Shown here: one piece after another, positions 15,208 to 24,282 of the stretch
Layout of the letters: each line of letters opens with the position of its first letter
Position numbering within the stretch: position 1 is the stretch's first letter
Source: Calditerrivibrio nitroreducens
GTDB lineage: Bacteria; Chrysiogenota; Deferribacteres; Deferribacterales; Calditerrivibrionaceae
Assembly (NCBI GenBank): GCA_002878065.1
Contig: PNIN01000041.1
Location: 1-46,129, forward strand
Direction of reading: 5' to 3'
DNA length: 46,129 bases
The notes under the pieces: model-generated
Told to the model about the DNA's origin: nothing
Seen by the model: the letters and a program-made list of their open reading frames with translations, nothing else
Databases searched by the model: none
Made by a program: the position numbers and the translations under genes

Positions 15208-17114
15208 ATAAACCAACTTTTTACGTCACTACACCTATTTACTACGTAAATGACGTGCCTCATATCGGACATGCATATACCACAGTTGCCGCCGACGTAA
15301 TCAGTAGATATAAGAGGCTATCTGGGTATGATGTTTTTTTCCTGACCGGTACTGATGAGCATGGCCAGAAGATAGAGATGGCGGCGGAAAAGCAAGGGAT
15401 TACTCCAAAGCAGCTGGCGGATAAAGTGGTGGAAAGATTCAAAAATTTATGGATAAAACTGAATATTTCTTACGATAAATTCATAAGAACAACAGATGAT
15501 TATCATAAAAAATCTGTGCAATACATTTTTAAAAAGATGATGGATAATGGGGATATCTATCAGGGGGAATATGAGGGATGGTACTGTACCCCCTGTGAAA
15601 CCTATTGGACTGAAACGCAACTGCTTGATGGAAATTGCTGCCCTTCATGCCGAAGAGAGACGACGAAATTAAAAGAGCCGAGCTACTTTTTTAAAATGTC
15701 CAAATATCAGGATGCACTTTTAAAGCACATTGAGGAGAATCCGGAGTTTATAAAACCTGCATCCAGAAGAAATGAGATCATATCTTTTATAAAAGAGGGG
15801 CTACGGGATCTTTCCGTAAGTCGTGTTTCCTTTAAGTGGGGTATTCCGGTTCCCGATGATCCAAAACATTTGATATATGTATGGATCGATGCACTCACCA
15901 ACTATATATCTGCCCTTGGGTATCCAAACGAAGACGATCTTTTTGGTAAATACTGGCCTGCAGATTTTCATATCGTGGGTAAAGATATATTACGTTTTCA
16001 TACTGTTTACTGGCCCACCATGCTTATGAGTATTGGGGTACCTCTTCCAAAATCTGTTTTTGCACATGGCTGGTGGACTGTGGAAGGGCAGAAGATGTCA
16101 AAATCACTTGGTAATGCTATAGATCCTAGCTGGCTTGTGGATAAGTTTGGGGTTGATCAGATCAGATATTTTCTGATGAGGGAGGTGCCATTTGGTCTTG
16201 ATGGTGATTTCTCTTTCAAGGCATTGATACACAGAATTAATGGGGATCTGTCAAACGATCTCGGCAATCTATTAAACCGCACACTTGGGATGCTGAATAG
16301 ATATTTTGATGGAGTGGTTCAGCCGTATGTTGTGGGTGATACGGAGGATGATAGAATAGCAGATTTGATCGTCAGTGTTTTCAAAGATATAGAAAGATAT
16401 CTTCTGGATTTATCCTTTAATAAAGCTCTTGGATCAATTTGGGAACTTGTATCAGCACTAAATAAATATATCGATACTATGGCTCCCTGGAATCTTGCCA
16501 AAGATCCTTCCAAAAAAGATAGGCTTGGATCTGTGATTTATGTGGTACTGGATGGTATAAGAGCCCTCTCTCTTATGCTTTACCCATTTATGCCTGGTAC
16601 TGCCCTTGAAATGAGAAGGCAGCTGAATACTAAAAGAGAGATTTTTAAATCAACCTTTGAAGAGCTGTGTAAGGTAAGAGTTTTAGAATCAGGACAAAAG
16701 ATTGGGGAGGTGAAGCAGCTTTTCCCAAGAATTGATGAAGAAAATTTACAGCTTGAGATAAAAAAAGAGAATGAAGAAAGTAAACATTCGGAATTGGTGG
16801 ACTACGATTATTTCTCAAAATTAGAACTCAGGGCTGGTAAGATATTGAATGCCGAGAAAGTGGAAAAATCTGAAAAACTTTTGAAATTGAAGGTGGATTT
16901 AGGAAGCGAACAGAGACAAATCATTGCAGGTATAGCAAAAAGTTATAATCCTAAAGATCTGGTTGGTAAGACCGTTGCCATTGTGGCTAATCTAAAACCC
17001 GCAAAGCTTATGGGGCTAACTTCGGAAGGGATGGTTCTGGCGGCCACCAGTGGTGATAGATATTACATATTAGAGTTACCTGAAGATGTAAAGCCCGGGA
17101 GTGTTATTAAGTGA
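15204..17114 (+). CDS. metG: methionyl-tRNA synthetase
   Basis: Charges initiator and elongator tRNA-Met. The class I HIGH motif is in VPHIGHAYTT, the KMSKS loop is GQKMSKSLGN near residue 300, and zinc-knuckle cysteines are in CTPCETYW and CCPSC (about residues 127-148). The C-terminal 105 residues form a Trbp111/EMAP-type tRNA-binding domain beginning at DYFSKLELRAGKI, which dimerises the enzyme. 636 residues. It overlaps ricT and tatD by four bases each. Confidence 0.96.
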   Translation: MNKPTFYVTTPIYYVNDVPHIGHAYTTVAADVISRYKRLSGYDVFFLTGTDEHGQKIEMAAEKQGITPKQLADKVVERFKNLWIKLNISYDKFIRTTDDYHKKSVQYIFKKMMDNGDIYQGEYEGWYCTPCETYWTETQLLDGNCCPSCRRETTKLKEPSYFFKMSKYQDALLKHIEENPEFIKPASRRNEIISFIKEGLRDLSVSRVSFKWGIPVPDDPKHLIYVWIDALTNYISALGYPNEDDLFGKYWPADFHIVGKDILRFHTVYWPTMLMSIGVPLPKSVFAHGWWTVEGQKMSKSLGNAIDPSWLVDKFGVDQIRYFLMREVPFGLDGDFSFKALIHRINGDLSNDLGNLLNRTLGMLNRYFDGVVQPYVVGDTEDDRIADLIVSVFKDIERYLLDLSFNKALGSIWELVSALNKYIDTMAPWNLAKDPSKKDRLGSVIYVVLDGIRALSLMLYPFMPGTALEMRRQLNTKREIFKSTFEELCKVRVLESGQKIGEVKQLFPRIDEENLQLEIKKENEESKHSELVDYDYFSKLELRAGKILNAEKVEKSEKLLKLKVDLGSEQRQIIAGIAKSYNPKDLVGKTVAIVANLKPAKLMGLTSEGMVLAATSGDRYYILELPEDVKPGSVIK

Positions 17115-17962
17115 TAATTGAAAAATTAGGCTCTGATAATTATAAACTTTTTCAGGATGAGCTAAAATTTATCAGAGAAAGTGGCCTCTTCTTCACGGAC
17201 ACTCATGCCCATCTTCATTTTGAAGAATTCAAAGATATAGATAGATTTGTGGAATCTGCACTGGAAAATGCTGTAAAACGAATAGTTACCATTGGTATAG
17301 ATCTTGATGACTCTATCAAAGCAAAAGAAATTTCGGAAAAATACAAAAATATCTATTATACGTTGGGTTTTCATCCACATGATGCAAAAAAGTTTTCAAA
17401 AGATCTGCTTGTGGAGTTTCAAAAATATGTAACTGATAGAAAGATGCTGGCAGTGGGTGAGATAGGGCTTGATTTTTATCGGAATTTATCGGATATTGAG
17501 GTTCAGATCAAGGTTTTTGAGTATATGCTGGAATTTGCCAGGATAAACAGAAAACCTGTAATCATCCACAATAGAGATGCGTCAGATAAAGTTTCTGAAG
17601 TCATAGATTCTATCCTTGATGTGGATGAACGTATCGGTATTATACATTGCTTTAATGGTGATAAAAAATTTTTAAAATGGGCTTTAGATAAAGGCTTTTT
17701 TATATCCTATGCTGGTCCAATTACATTTAAAAAAGAGGATGAGCTAAGGGGTACTTTAAAATATGTTCCAATCGATAGGGTGTTTGTGGAGACCGATTGC
17801 CCTTACCTTACACCTTCACCTATGCGAGGAAAGATGAATGAACCTGCATATGTGGTTTTTAATGCTTATACTATTTCAAGAGTTAAAGATATCAGTTTAT
17901 TTAAATTAGCAGAGGTGATAGAAAAAAGTTTTTTAAATCTTTTTGGTAAGGTGTATGAGTAA
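17111..17962 (+). CDS. tatD: TatD family metal-dependent DNase
   Basis: TIM-barrel metal hydrolase. Metal ligands are visible in DTHAHLHF, GEIGLDFYR, VIIHNRD, IIHCFNGD and VETDCPYLTP. The family start would be at FFTDTHAHLH, so this GTG-started form (283 residues) carries about 26 extra N-terminal residues. They are kept because the GTG overlaps the metG stop and no better start is seen. Family members degrade 3' ends of DNA and may act in repair or tRNA/DNA quality control. Confidence 0.88.
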   Translation: MIIEKLGSDNYKLFQDELKFIRESGLFFTDTHAHLHFEEFKDIDRFVESALENAVKRIVTIGIDLDDSIKAKEISEKYKNIYYTLGFHPHDAKKFSKDLLVEFQKYVTDRKMLAVGEIGLDFYRNLSDIEVQIKVFEYMLEFARINRKPVIIHNRDASDKVSEVIDSILDVDERIGIIHCFNGDKKFLKWALDKGFFISYAGPITFKKEDELRGTLKYVPIDRVFVETDCPYLTPSPMRGKMNEPAYVVFNAYTISRVKDISLFKLAEVIEKSFLNLFGKVYE

Positions 17963-18326
17963 AATATTGCTTGTGGAAGATGACAAGTACAGCGCTGGTG
18001 GTATTATAGATCTTTTTACTTCTGAGGGATATGAGGTGGACCATGCTTTGAATGGCAAATCTGCATTTGAGCTTTTGAAAGACAATCAGTATAATCTTAT
18101 CATTACTGATATAATGATGCCAGAGCTGGATGGAATAAAATTCTTGCACCGAATACGTTCTATCGGTATTGATACACCGGTTATAGTGATTACAGCATAT
18201 GATACGACTGAAAACATAATGGCTGTCTATGATCTTGGTGCCGTTGAAATACTGGAAAAACCTTTTGATATAGACGATTTTTTGAAGTTGGTTCAGGATT
18301 TGCTAAAAGGTGAATGGAAAGAGTAA
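17955..18326 (+). CDS. single-domain response regulator
   Basis: Stand-alone CheY-like receiver of 124 residues with no output domain. The acidic pocket is EDD (8-10), the phosphoacceptor is Asp52 in IITDIMMPELDG, a Thr switch lies in VITAYDTTE, and the conserved Lys is in EILEKPFD. The ATG at 17955 fits the family; an in-frame TTG at 17943 also exists. It overlaps tatD by eight bases. No kinase gene is adjacent, so its partner is unknown. It differs from the CheY at 27310. Confidence 0.88.
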   Translation: MSKILLVEDDKYSAGGIIDLFTSEGYEVDHALNGKSAFELLKDNQYNLIITDIMMPELDGIKFLHRIRSIGIDTPVIVITAYDTTENIMAVYDLGAVEILEKPFDIDDFLKLVQDLLKGEWKE

Positions 18327-18407
18327 TATTAATCTTTTGATGTTAATATGTTAATGAAGAATTTATTAATTTTTAATATATGTTTTAGATAAAATCTGCT
18401 TTTTTAG

Positions 18408-18436
18408 TTGTTTTTTGTTCGGATATTAATTACAAT
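18408..18436 (+). promoter_or_regulatory. probable promoter of the universal stress protein gene
   Basis: TTGTTT (18408-18413), a 17-base spacer and TACAAT (18431-18436), 22 bases before the ATG at 18459. The gap 18327-18458 is otherwise AT-rich, with several ATTAAT and GTTAAT repeats and a small AGAT-AAA-ATCT palindrome (18387-18397). No terminator is recognised for the upstream operon. Confidence 0.5.
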
Positions 18437-18458
18437 ATAAAAAAAATGGGGGTTTATT

Positions 18459-18926
18459 ATGATTGAGATTAAGAAAATTTTAGTTCCTACAGATTTTTCA
18501 GAAACATCAAGGTATGCTATGCAGTATGCCATTAATTTTGCAAAATCCTTCGGTGCTGAGCTTGAAATTGTACATGTTATTTTTGATGAAAGTCAGATTG
18601 TGGCGTTTTATTTACCTCAGGTTACCTTTCAGAATCTGGATCAGGAACTCGAAGAATCAGCAAAAAAACAGATGGAAGAGTTTATCGCTTCATTCCCTGA
18701 ACTAAACGAGATCAGATATTCCACAAAAATGCTTAAAGGAACCGCATTTGTTGAGATAATAAGTGAAGCTAAGACATATGGTGCTGATATTATTATAATA
18801 GGTACCCACGGTAGAACAGGGATTGAACACGTATTGTTTGGTAGCACAGCCGAAAAGGTGGTGAGAAAGGCACCCTGTCCTGTATTCACAGTTAAACCTA
18901 AGAATTTTAATTTTAGATTGCCATAA
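18459..18926 (+). CDS. universal stress protein UspA family
   Basis: A 155-residue alpha/beta protein. The N-terminal KKILVPTDFSETS and the C-terminal GTHGRTGIEHVLFGSTAE carry the G-X2-G-X9-G-S/T nucleotide-binding motif, so it is of the ATP-binding class. Such proteins form dimers and help survival under starvation or redox stress. It has its own promoter and a GGGGG ribosome site at 18448-18452. It is followed by a tautomerase gene after nine bases. Confidence 0.9.
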   Translation: MIEIKKILVPTDFSETSRYAMQYAINFAKSFGAELEIVHVIFDESQIVAFYLPQVTFQNLDQELEESAKKQMEEFIASFPELNEIRYSTKMLKGTAFVEIISEAKTYGADIIIIGTHGRTGIEHVLFGSTAEKVVRKAPCPVFTVKPKNFNFRLP

Positions 18927-18935
18927 GGAGTGATT

Positions 18936-19136
18936 ATGCCACTTGTAAGAATAGAATTGTGGGCTGGAAAAAGTAAAGATCTAAAAGATGCCATTTCAAA
19001 AGATGTTACAGATGTTCTTGTGAAACATCTTGGATGTCCTTCAGAAGGTGTTACGATAGTTTTTGATGAGAGAGCAAAATCTGATTGGTATACGGCAGGT
19101 AAATCCCATGTTGAACTTCATCCGGATAAAAAATAG
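18936..19136 (+). CDS. 4-oxalocrotonate tautomerase family protein
   Basis: A 66-residue tautomerase. After removal of Met the catalytic Pro is N-terminal (MPLVRIELWAG), and the basic residues and Trp expected in the pocket are present (SDWYTAG). The ATG at 18936 is chosen over the in-frame GTG at 18930 because it exposes Pro1 and sits five bases after AAGGAG. The physiological substrate is unknown. It is probably co-transcribed with the stress protein and ends at a clear terminator. Confidence 0.82.
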   Translation: MPLVRIELWAGKSKDLKDAISKDVTDVLVKHLGCPSEGVTIVFDERAKSDWYTAGKSHVELHPDKK

Positions 19137-19142
19137 TTTTCA

Positions 19143-19165
19143 AGGGGGGGATTCCCCTCTTTTTT
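19143..19165 (+). terminator. rho-independent terminator after the tautomerase gene
   Basis: AGGGG (19143-19147) pairs with CCCCT (19154-19158), loop GGGATT, followed by a U-rich tail (19160-19165). It separates the stress-protein transcript from the flagellar cluster. Confidence 0.75.
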
Positions 19166-19184
19166 GTTGGAATAATATAAGATT

Positions 19185-19212
19185 TTTATGGATAAATTTT
19201 AAAAATTATAAT
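19185..19212 (+). promoter_or_regulatory. possible promoter of the flhA operon
   Basis: TATAAT (19207-19212) with TTTATG 16 bases upstream (19185-19190), 45 bases before the flhA ATG. The -10 is perfect but the -35 is poor. No sigma-54 or sigma-28 consensus was found in the gap 19166-19257. Confidence 0.4.
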
Positions 19213-19257
19213 ATATATCATTAAGTAAGACACTAATAAAGAAATGTAAAGGGGTAG

Positions 19258-21339
19258 ATGGCAAACGAAGGGATAATTATCCAGATAAGCAAGAGGCTTG
19301 ATCTTTTTGTACCAGTTGCGGTCATCGGTATCATTTTAGTTATGATATTACCGGTGCATCCATTTTTGTTAGATATCTTTTTGACGTTGAGTATTAGTTT
19401 ATCCGTGATGATTCTATTTGTATCTATATATGTTGAGGATACTCTTGATTTTTCTACATTTCCATCTGTTTTACTAATAGTGACATTATTCCGTCTTGCC
19501 CTGAATATAGCCACCACCAGAAGGATTCTGCTGTATGGTGCTGAAGGGGAGGATGCCGCAGGTTCTGTAATTATGGCATTTGGTCAGTTTGTGGTGGGTG
19601 GTGATTTTGTTGTGGGACTTATAATATTTATAATCCTGGTTATTATAAATTTTGTTGTTATTACAAAAGGTTCTGGTAGAGTTGCTGAAGTGGCTGCAAG
19701 GTTTACTCTGGATGCTATGCCAGGTAAACAGATGAGTATAGATGCCGACCTTAATGCGGGTATTATAGATGATAAAACCGCCAGGAGATTGAGGGAAGAG
19801 CTTCAGAAAAAAGCTGACTTTTATGGAGCAATGGATGGTGCCAGTAAATTTGTTAGAGGGGATGCTGTCGCTGGTCTTTTGATAACATTTATCAATATTA
19901 TAGCAGGTCTTATCATAGGTGTTGTGAAATTTGGCATGCCTATTACTGAAGCATCAAAAAGGTTTACTATTCTTACAGTTGGGGATGGTCTTGTTAGCCA
20001 GATACCTGCTCTGATAGTTTCTACCGCTGCAGGTATAATTGTCACCAGATCGGGGGAGGATAAAGAGCTCAATTTGAATTTAGTTGACCAAATGTTCAAA
20101 AGTTATAAGGTACTTAGGCTTTCCGGTTATGTACTGCTATTTTTAGGGCTTATTCCGGGGTTGCCTAAGATCTCTTTTTTCATAATTGGTGGTTTGTTGA
20201 TTGGAATAAGCTATACCGTAAAAAGTGCCAAAGTGGTGTCTGAAAAACAGGAAGAAAAAGCTGAAGATAAAGGTAAAGCTGAAGCCAATGAAGATGAAGA
20301 TGTGAAAAGTTTGCTTGAAATGGATGTTATGGAGCTGGAGATCGGATTTAATCTCATATCCCTGGTGGATCCAGCCCAGGGGGGGACTTTGCTCAGTAGA
20401 ATAAAATCTGTAAGAAGACAGATAGCCCTTGAAATGGGTTTTATAGTTCCTCCCATCAGGATAAGGGATAATTTACAGCTTGAATCAAATAGTTATGTGA
20501 TCTTAATAAAAGGTGTCAAGGTGGTCACCGGTAGTGTGATGATAGGGAAATATCTGGCTATGGCCGGGGATGGTGATTTGAACCAGATAAACGGTATCCC
20601 CACCAAAGAGCCTGCATTTGGTATAGATGCAAAATGGGTGGATGAAGAGGAGAAGGAGAGGGCTGTTCTGGAAGGTTTTACAGTAGTGGATCCTACCACG
20701 GTTATAGTTACTCATCTAACTGAAGTGATAAAATCAAATGCCCATGAGATTGTTGGTAGACAAGAGCTCATGGAGCTTCTGGATAAGGTAAAAGAGAAAT
20801 CGGCAAAACTTGTGGATGATCTAATTCCTAATATACTTGATCTTGGCTCTGTACATAGGGTGATCCTGAATCTTTTAAAGGAAAGGGTTTCAATAAGGAA
20901 CCTCCCTACAATTCTTGAAACACTTGCCACGTATGGTGTTCAGAATAAAGATGTGGATCTTTTGACGGAAAGGGTTAGATATGTTTTGAGAAGACAGATT
21001 ACAGAGTCTATACTTGCTCCGGATGGTACGCTATATCTTTTTACTCTTAATTCTCAAATAGAGCAATTACTTGCCAAGAATATTCAGATGACTGAGGATG
21101 GTAGAGAGATCGTTTTAGATCCTAGTATTGCCCAGAAGATTTTAAGTGCCATTATAGGTAAAGTAGATGAGGTTACTTCTAAAGGGATTCCTGCAAATCT
21201 TGTCATCTCTCCACCGATACGAATTGCATTTAGAAGGTTTGTGGAAAAATTTGTAAAAAATATAAATATTATATCTCATAATGAGATTGCTGATAATGTA
21301 AGGATTGAATCTTTGGGGTCGTTGGAGATTGAGCTATGA
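19258..21339 (+). CDS. flhA: flagellar biosynthesis protein FlhA
   Basis: Core membrane protein of the flagellar type III export gate. The N-terminal half has about eight transmembrane helices and the family signature around STFPSVLLIVTLFRLALNIA. The charged FHIPEP segment is represented by RFTLDAMPGKQMSIDADLNAG. The cytosolic C-terminal half, from about residue 350, binds chaperone-substrate complexes. 693 residues, full length. AAAGGGG precedes the ATG. It overlaps flhF by four bases. Confidence 0.96.
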   Translation: MANEGIIIQISKRLDLFVPVAVIGIILVMILPVHPFLLDIFLTLSISLSVMILFVSIYVEDTLDFSTFPSVLLIVTLFRLALNIATTRRILLYGAEGEDAAGSVIMAFGQFVVGGDFVVGLIIFIILVIINFVVITKGSGRVAEVAARFTLDAMPGKQMSIDADLNAGIIDDKTARRLREELQKKADFYGAMDGASKFVRGDAVAGLLITFINIIAGLIIGVVKFGMPITEASKRFTILTVGDGLVSQIPALIVSTAAGIIVTRSGEDKELNLNLVDQMFKSYKVLRLSGYVLLFLGLIPGLPKISFFIIGGLLIGISYTVKSAKVVSEKQEEKAEDKGKAEANEDEDVKSLLEMDVMELEIGFNLISLVDPAQGGTLLSRIKSVRRQIALEMGFIVPPIRIRDNLQLESNSYVILIKGVKVVTGSVMIGKYLAMAGDGDLNQINGIPTKEPAFGIDAKWVDEEEKERAVLEGFTVVDPTTVIVTHLTEVIKSNAHEIVGRQELMELLDKVKEKSAKLVDDLIPNILDLGSVHRVILNLLKERVSIRNLPTILETLATYGVQNKDVDLLTERVRYVLRRQITESILAPDGTLYLFTLNSQIEQLLAKNIQMTEDGREIVLDPSIAQKILSAIIGKVDEVTSKGIPANLVISPPIRIAFRRFVEKFVKNINIISHNEIADNVRIESLGSLEIEL

Positions 21340-22508
21340 AGATAAAAAAGTATGAAGTTTACGATATGAAAGAGGCGTTGGCTCTCATAAAAAAGGAGTT
21401 GGGGCCTGATGCTGTTATTCTATCCACAAGAAAGATAAATAAGCCAAGCGGCTATGGGATCTTTTCTAAACCTATGATAGAGGTAACAGCTGCAGTTGAT
21501 TACGATGCAAAGAAAGAATATAGGGCTCCTGTAAACAATAGATTTTCTGAGATAGAAAAAGAAAAATCTATAGATAATACTGATAAAATTGCAGAAATAA
21601 TAAATAGCCTAGGGCTTAATAAATTTGAGTCCCTTGTTAATGATGTCCTTGATATAAAGAAACAGATTATGGAGATGAAATCGGTAATTTCGGAAAATGT
21701 GGTGGCGGATGTGGAGCCCCATTTAAAAGAGATATACCAGACTCTCACCAAAAATGGCGTAGATGAAATGATTGTTTATAAATTCCTAAAAAAGGTGGAA
21801 AATAGAGTCCCTGCCAATACAGGTAAGATGCAGACCAAGAATATCATAGTGCAACTTTTATCTGAGCTTATTCCGGTTGAGAAGGATTATTTTTCAAGTA
21901 TCAGACAAAAGGTACTGGCTCTTGTGGGGCCAACAGGTGTGGGGAAAACCACCACTATTGCAAAAATTGCAGCAAATTTAGCATTAAAACTACAGAAAAA
22001 GGTCTGTTTGATTTCAGTGGATACCTTTAGAATAGGTGCTGTGGAGCAGCTTAAAACCTATTCAGAAATTATCGATGTTCCTCTTTATGTTGCTTCAAAT
22101 CCTGCAGATCTTGAAGAGATTATTGCTGAAGTGAAGCATTACGATTACATACTACTGGACTCGATGGGTAGGAGCCAGTTTGATACAGAGCAGATTACAG
22201 ATCTAAAAAAATTTATGGATGTTAGTCCATTGATCTCTGTTGCTTTAGTGATGTCTATGAGCAGCAACCATATTGAGCTTTATGATATATACGATAGATA
22301 CTCTAAATTAATGCCAAATTTTGTGATTTTTACAAAGCTCGATGAAACGAGGTATTTTGGTCCACTTGTGAATATTCCTCTAATAAAAAAGATTCCGATT
22401 ATGCTTCTTTCCACTGGGCAAAATGTTCCGGATGATATGGAGATACCAGATGGCAAAAAGATTGCTAAAATGGTATTAAACGAAATACCTATTCAGTGGA
22501 GAGATTAA
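21336..22508 (+). CDS. flhF: flagellar SRP-like GTPase FlhF
   Basis: GTPase that places flagella, usually at a cell pole. The N-terminal basic domain is followed by the NG domain: P-loop GPTGVGKTTT near residue 200, then SVDTFRIGAVEQL, the G3 element LLDSMGRS and the G4-type TKLDET. 390 residues. It starts inside the flhA stop and is followed three bases later by flhG, its regulator. Confidence 0.95.
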   Translation: MKIKKYEVYDMKEALALIKKELGPDAVILSTRKINKPSGYGIFSKPMIEVTAAVDYDAKKEYRAPVNNRFSEIEKEKSIDNTDKIAEIINSLGLNKFESLVNDVLDIKKQIMEMKSVISENVVADVEPHLKEIYQTLTKNGVDEMIVYKFLKKVENRVPANTGKMQTKNIIVQLLSELIPVEKDYFSSIRQKVLALVGPTGVGKTTTIAKIAANLALKLQKKVCLISVDTFRIGAVEQLKTYSEIIDVPLYVASNPADLEEIIAEVKHYDYILLDSMGRSQFDTEQITDLKKFMDVSPLISVALVMSMSSNHIELYDIYDRYSKLMPNFVIFTKLDETRYFGPLVNIPLIKKIPIMLLSTGQNVPDDMEIPDGKKIAKMVLNEIPIQWRD

Positions 22509-22511
22509 ATT

Positions 22512-23351
22512 ATGGATCAGGCTCAAAATTTAAGGAAGATAGCATGGGGCGTTAAAAGAAGATCCACTTATATATCGATTTCCAGCGGGAAAGGTGGAGT
22601 TGGTAAAACGAACTTTGCAGTAAATATTTCCCATACACTTGCCAGGATGGGGAAAAAAGTGCTTCTTTTTGATGCGGATCTTGGTTTGGCCAATGTGGAT
22701 ATTTTACTTAATCTCAATGTGAAGACTAATATAAAGGATTTTTTAGAAGGAAATATTTCATCTGATAATCTCGTGGTGGATTCTGGTTATGGTTTTGATG
22801 TGGTACCTGCTTCCAGTGGGTTTGTAAACCTTACGAAACTCGATGAAGGGCAATACGATAAATTGATGGATCTTTTTGTAAAGTTTGATTCGAAATATGA
22901 TTATATTATTTTTGACACAGGGGCTGGAATTGGGGAGAATGTTATAAAATTCTCTTCCGTATCCGATATGCTTGTGGTAATTACTCAGCCGGAGCCCACA
23001 GCCGTGACGGATGCATATGCATTCATAAAGGTCGTCAATAAAGAATTCAATATAACAAGGCCATATCTTGTGGTAAATAAGTCAAAAACAAAAGAGGATG
23101 GAATTAATATATATGAAAATTTAAAAAATGTACTTAAGAGATTTTTAGATATAGATCTCGAGTTGCTCGGGGTTATCAGGGATTGTAAAGAGGTGGCATT
23201 ATCAGTGAGAGAACAAAAACCTATTGCGGAGACCAATCCAACTTCAATCTATATGAGGGATTTGATATTGGTGGGTAAAAAGATAGTTAATATGAATATC
23301 GAAAAGAATTACAATAATGAGTTATCAAGTGTATTCAGGAGGAGCTTATGA
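22512..23351 (+). CDS. flhG: MinD-like ATPase FlhG (FleN)
   Basis: ATPase that limits flagellar number together with FlhF. The N-terminal DQAQNLR (residues 2-8) is the DQAxxLR activator motif that stimulates the FlhF GTPase. The deviant Walker A SSGKGGVGKTNFAVN, the switch DADLGLANVD and IIFDTGAG follow. A C-terminal amphipathic segment is expected for membrane binding. 279 residues. It overlaps the next small gene by four bases. Confidence 0.93.
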   Translation: MDQAQNLRKIAWGVKRRSTYISISSGKGGVGKTNFAVNISHTLARMGKKVLLFDADLGLANVDILLNLNVKTNIKDFLEGNISSDNLVVDSGYGFDVVPASSGFVNLTKLDEGQYDKLMDLFVKFDSKYDYIIFDTGAGIGENVIKFSSVSDMLVVITQPEPTAVTDAYAFIKVVNKEFNITRPYLVVNKSKTKEDGINIYENLKNVLKRFLDIDLELLGVIRDCKEVALSVREQKPIAETNPTSIYMRDLILVGKKIVNMNIEKNYNNELSSVFRRSL

Positions 23352-23557
23352 GAAGTATACATCAATACATATCTTTTCTTCTGGCTTCCATAATATTTTT
23401 ATTCTCCTTTACAATTAAATTTATTTTTGATATAATTTCCATAAATTATTTTATAAGGGATTGTATTTCTTTTTTTGTTATATATTGGGTATGTAAGCTA
23501 ATTCTATCAAAGGTGGAGATGGTCTTTGTGCTAACTAAGAAGGTGAGTGGTGAATGA
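23348..23557 (+). CDS. small two-helix membrane protein, unknown
   Basis: A 69-residue protein not recognised as any named family. Two hydrophobic segments (about residues 8-28 and 38-54) are separated by a short polar turn, and the C-terminal tail is basic (LTKKVSGE). The gene is linked by ATGA overlaps to flhG before it and fliA after it, and AGGAG precedes its ATG, so it is very likely translated. The position suggests a flagellar role, but nothing in the sequence states one. Confidence 0.7.
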   Translation: MRSIHQYISFLLASIIFLFSFTIKFIFDIISINYFIRDCISFFVIYWVCKLILSKVEMVFVLTKKVSGE

Positions 23558-24282
23558 GTCTGGCATTGTACCAAGGTAGTCTGGATAGAATAGAACAGGA
23601 AGAGATTGTAAAAGAGTTTTTGCCCAAGATAAAAGTATGGGTTTTGAGAGTTAGCAACAGACTGCCGGCTAATGTGGATAGTGATGAGCTATATTCTGCT
23701 GCTTGTATGGGGCTGGTGGAGTCTTTGCAAAAATTCGATAAAGGTAGAAGCGTAGATTTTTACTCTTATGCAGAAAGGAGAATCAAAGGGGCTATTCTGG
23801 ATGCCCTAAGGCAGATGGATTTTTTGCCAAGAAATGTTAGAACCAAATTAAAACAGTTCGAAGAAAAACTTCAGGAATTAACATTTAAATTAGGGAGAAA
23901 ACCGAATACCGATGAAATTATGGAATATACAAATCTTTCCCAGGAGGATGTTTTTAATTTCCTCAATCTGATTGAAACAGGACAGTTGACAAGTCTTGAT
24001 ACCTCACTCGATGAGGATGGGGATATATCTCTTCTGGATACTATAAAGTCTTTTGTGGAAGGTCCTGAGGATTCCACCATAAAAGAGCAGCTGATAAACA
24101 AACTTGGGGAAATTATCGATTCCCTTCCTGATAAAGAGAAGCTTGTAATTACTTTGTATTATTATGAAGAACTTACAATGAAAGAGATTGGTGAGGTATT
24201 GAAGATTTCAGAGTCAAGGGTGTCTCAGATACACTCTGAGGCTGTTAAGAAGTTAAAGAGGAAACTTAAGGGGGTATTATGA
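23554..24282 (+). CDS. fliA: flagellar sigma factor FliA (sigma-28)
   Basis: Directs RNA polymerase to late flagellar and chemotaxis promoters. Region 2 includes DELYSAACMGLVESLQKFD and YSYAERRIKGAILDALRQ. Region 3 is around KLGRKPNTDEIMEYTNLS, and region 4 has TMKEIGEVLKISESRVSQIHSE. 242 residues, normal for the family. It overlaps the small gene upstream and cheB downstream. The anti-sigma factor FlgM is not in the window. Confidence 0.95.
   Translation: MSLALYQGSLDRIEQEEIVKEFLPKIKVWVLRVSNRLPANVDSDELYSAACMGLVESLQKFDKGRSVDFYSYAERRIKGAILDALRQMDFLPRNVRTKLKQFEEKLQELTFKLGRKPNTDEIMEYTNLSQEDVFNFLNLIETGQLTSLDTSLDEDGDISLLDTIKSFVEGPEDSTIKEQLINKLGEIIDSLPDKEKLVITLYYYEELTMKEIGEVLKISESRVSQIHSEAVKKLKRKLKGVL

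Noticed and set aside
18327-18458. ATTAAT repeats before the stress-protein gene as an operator or repeat array
   Set aside because: They are short, irregular and expected in AT-rich spacer DNA.
23008-23019. ATGCATATGCAT as another copy of the cheY operator
   Set aside because: It encodes Asp-Ala-Tyr-Ala within flhG and is not near a promoter.
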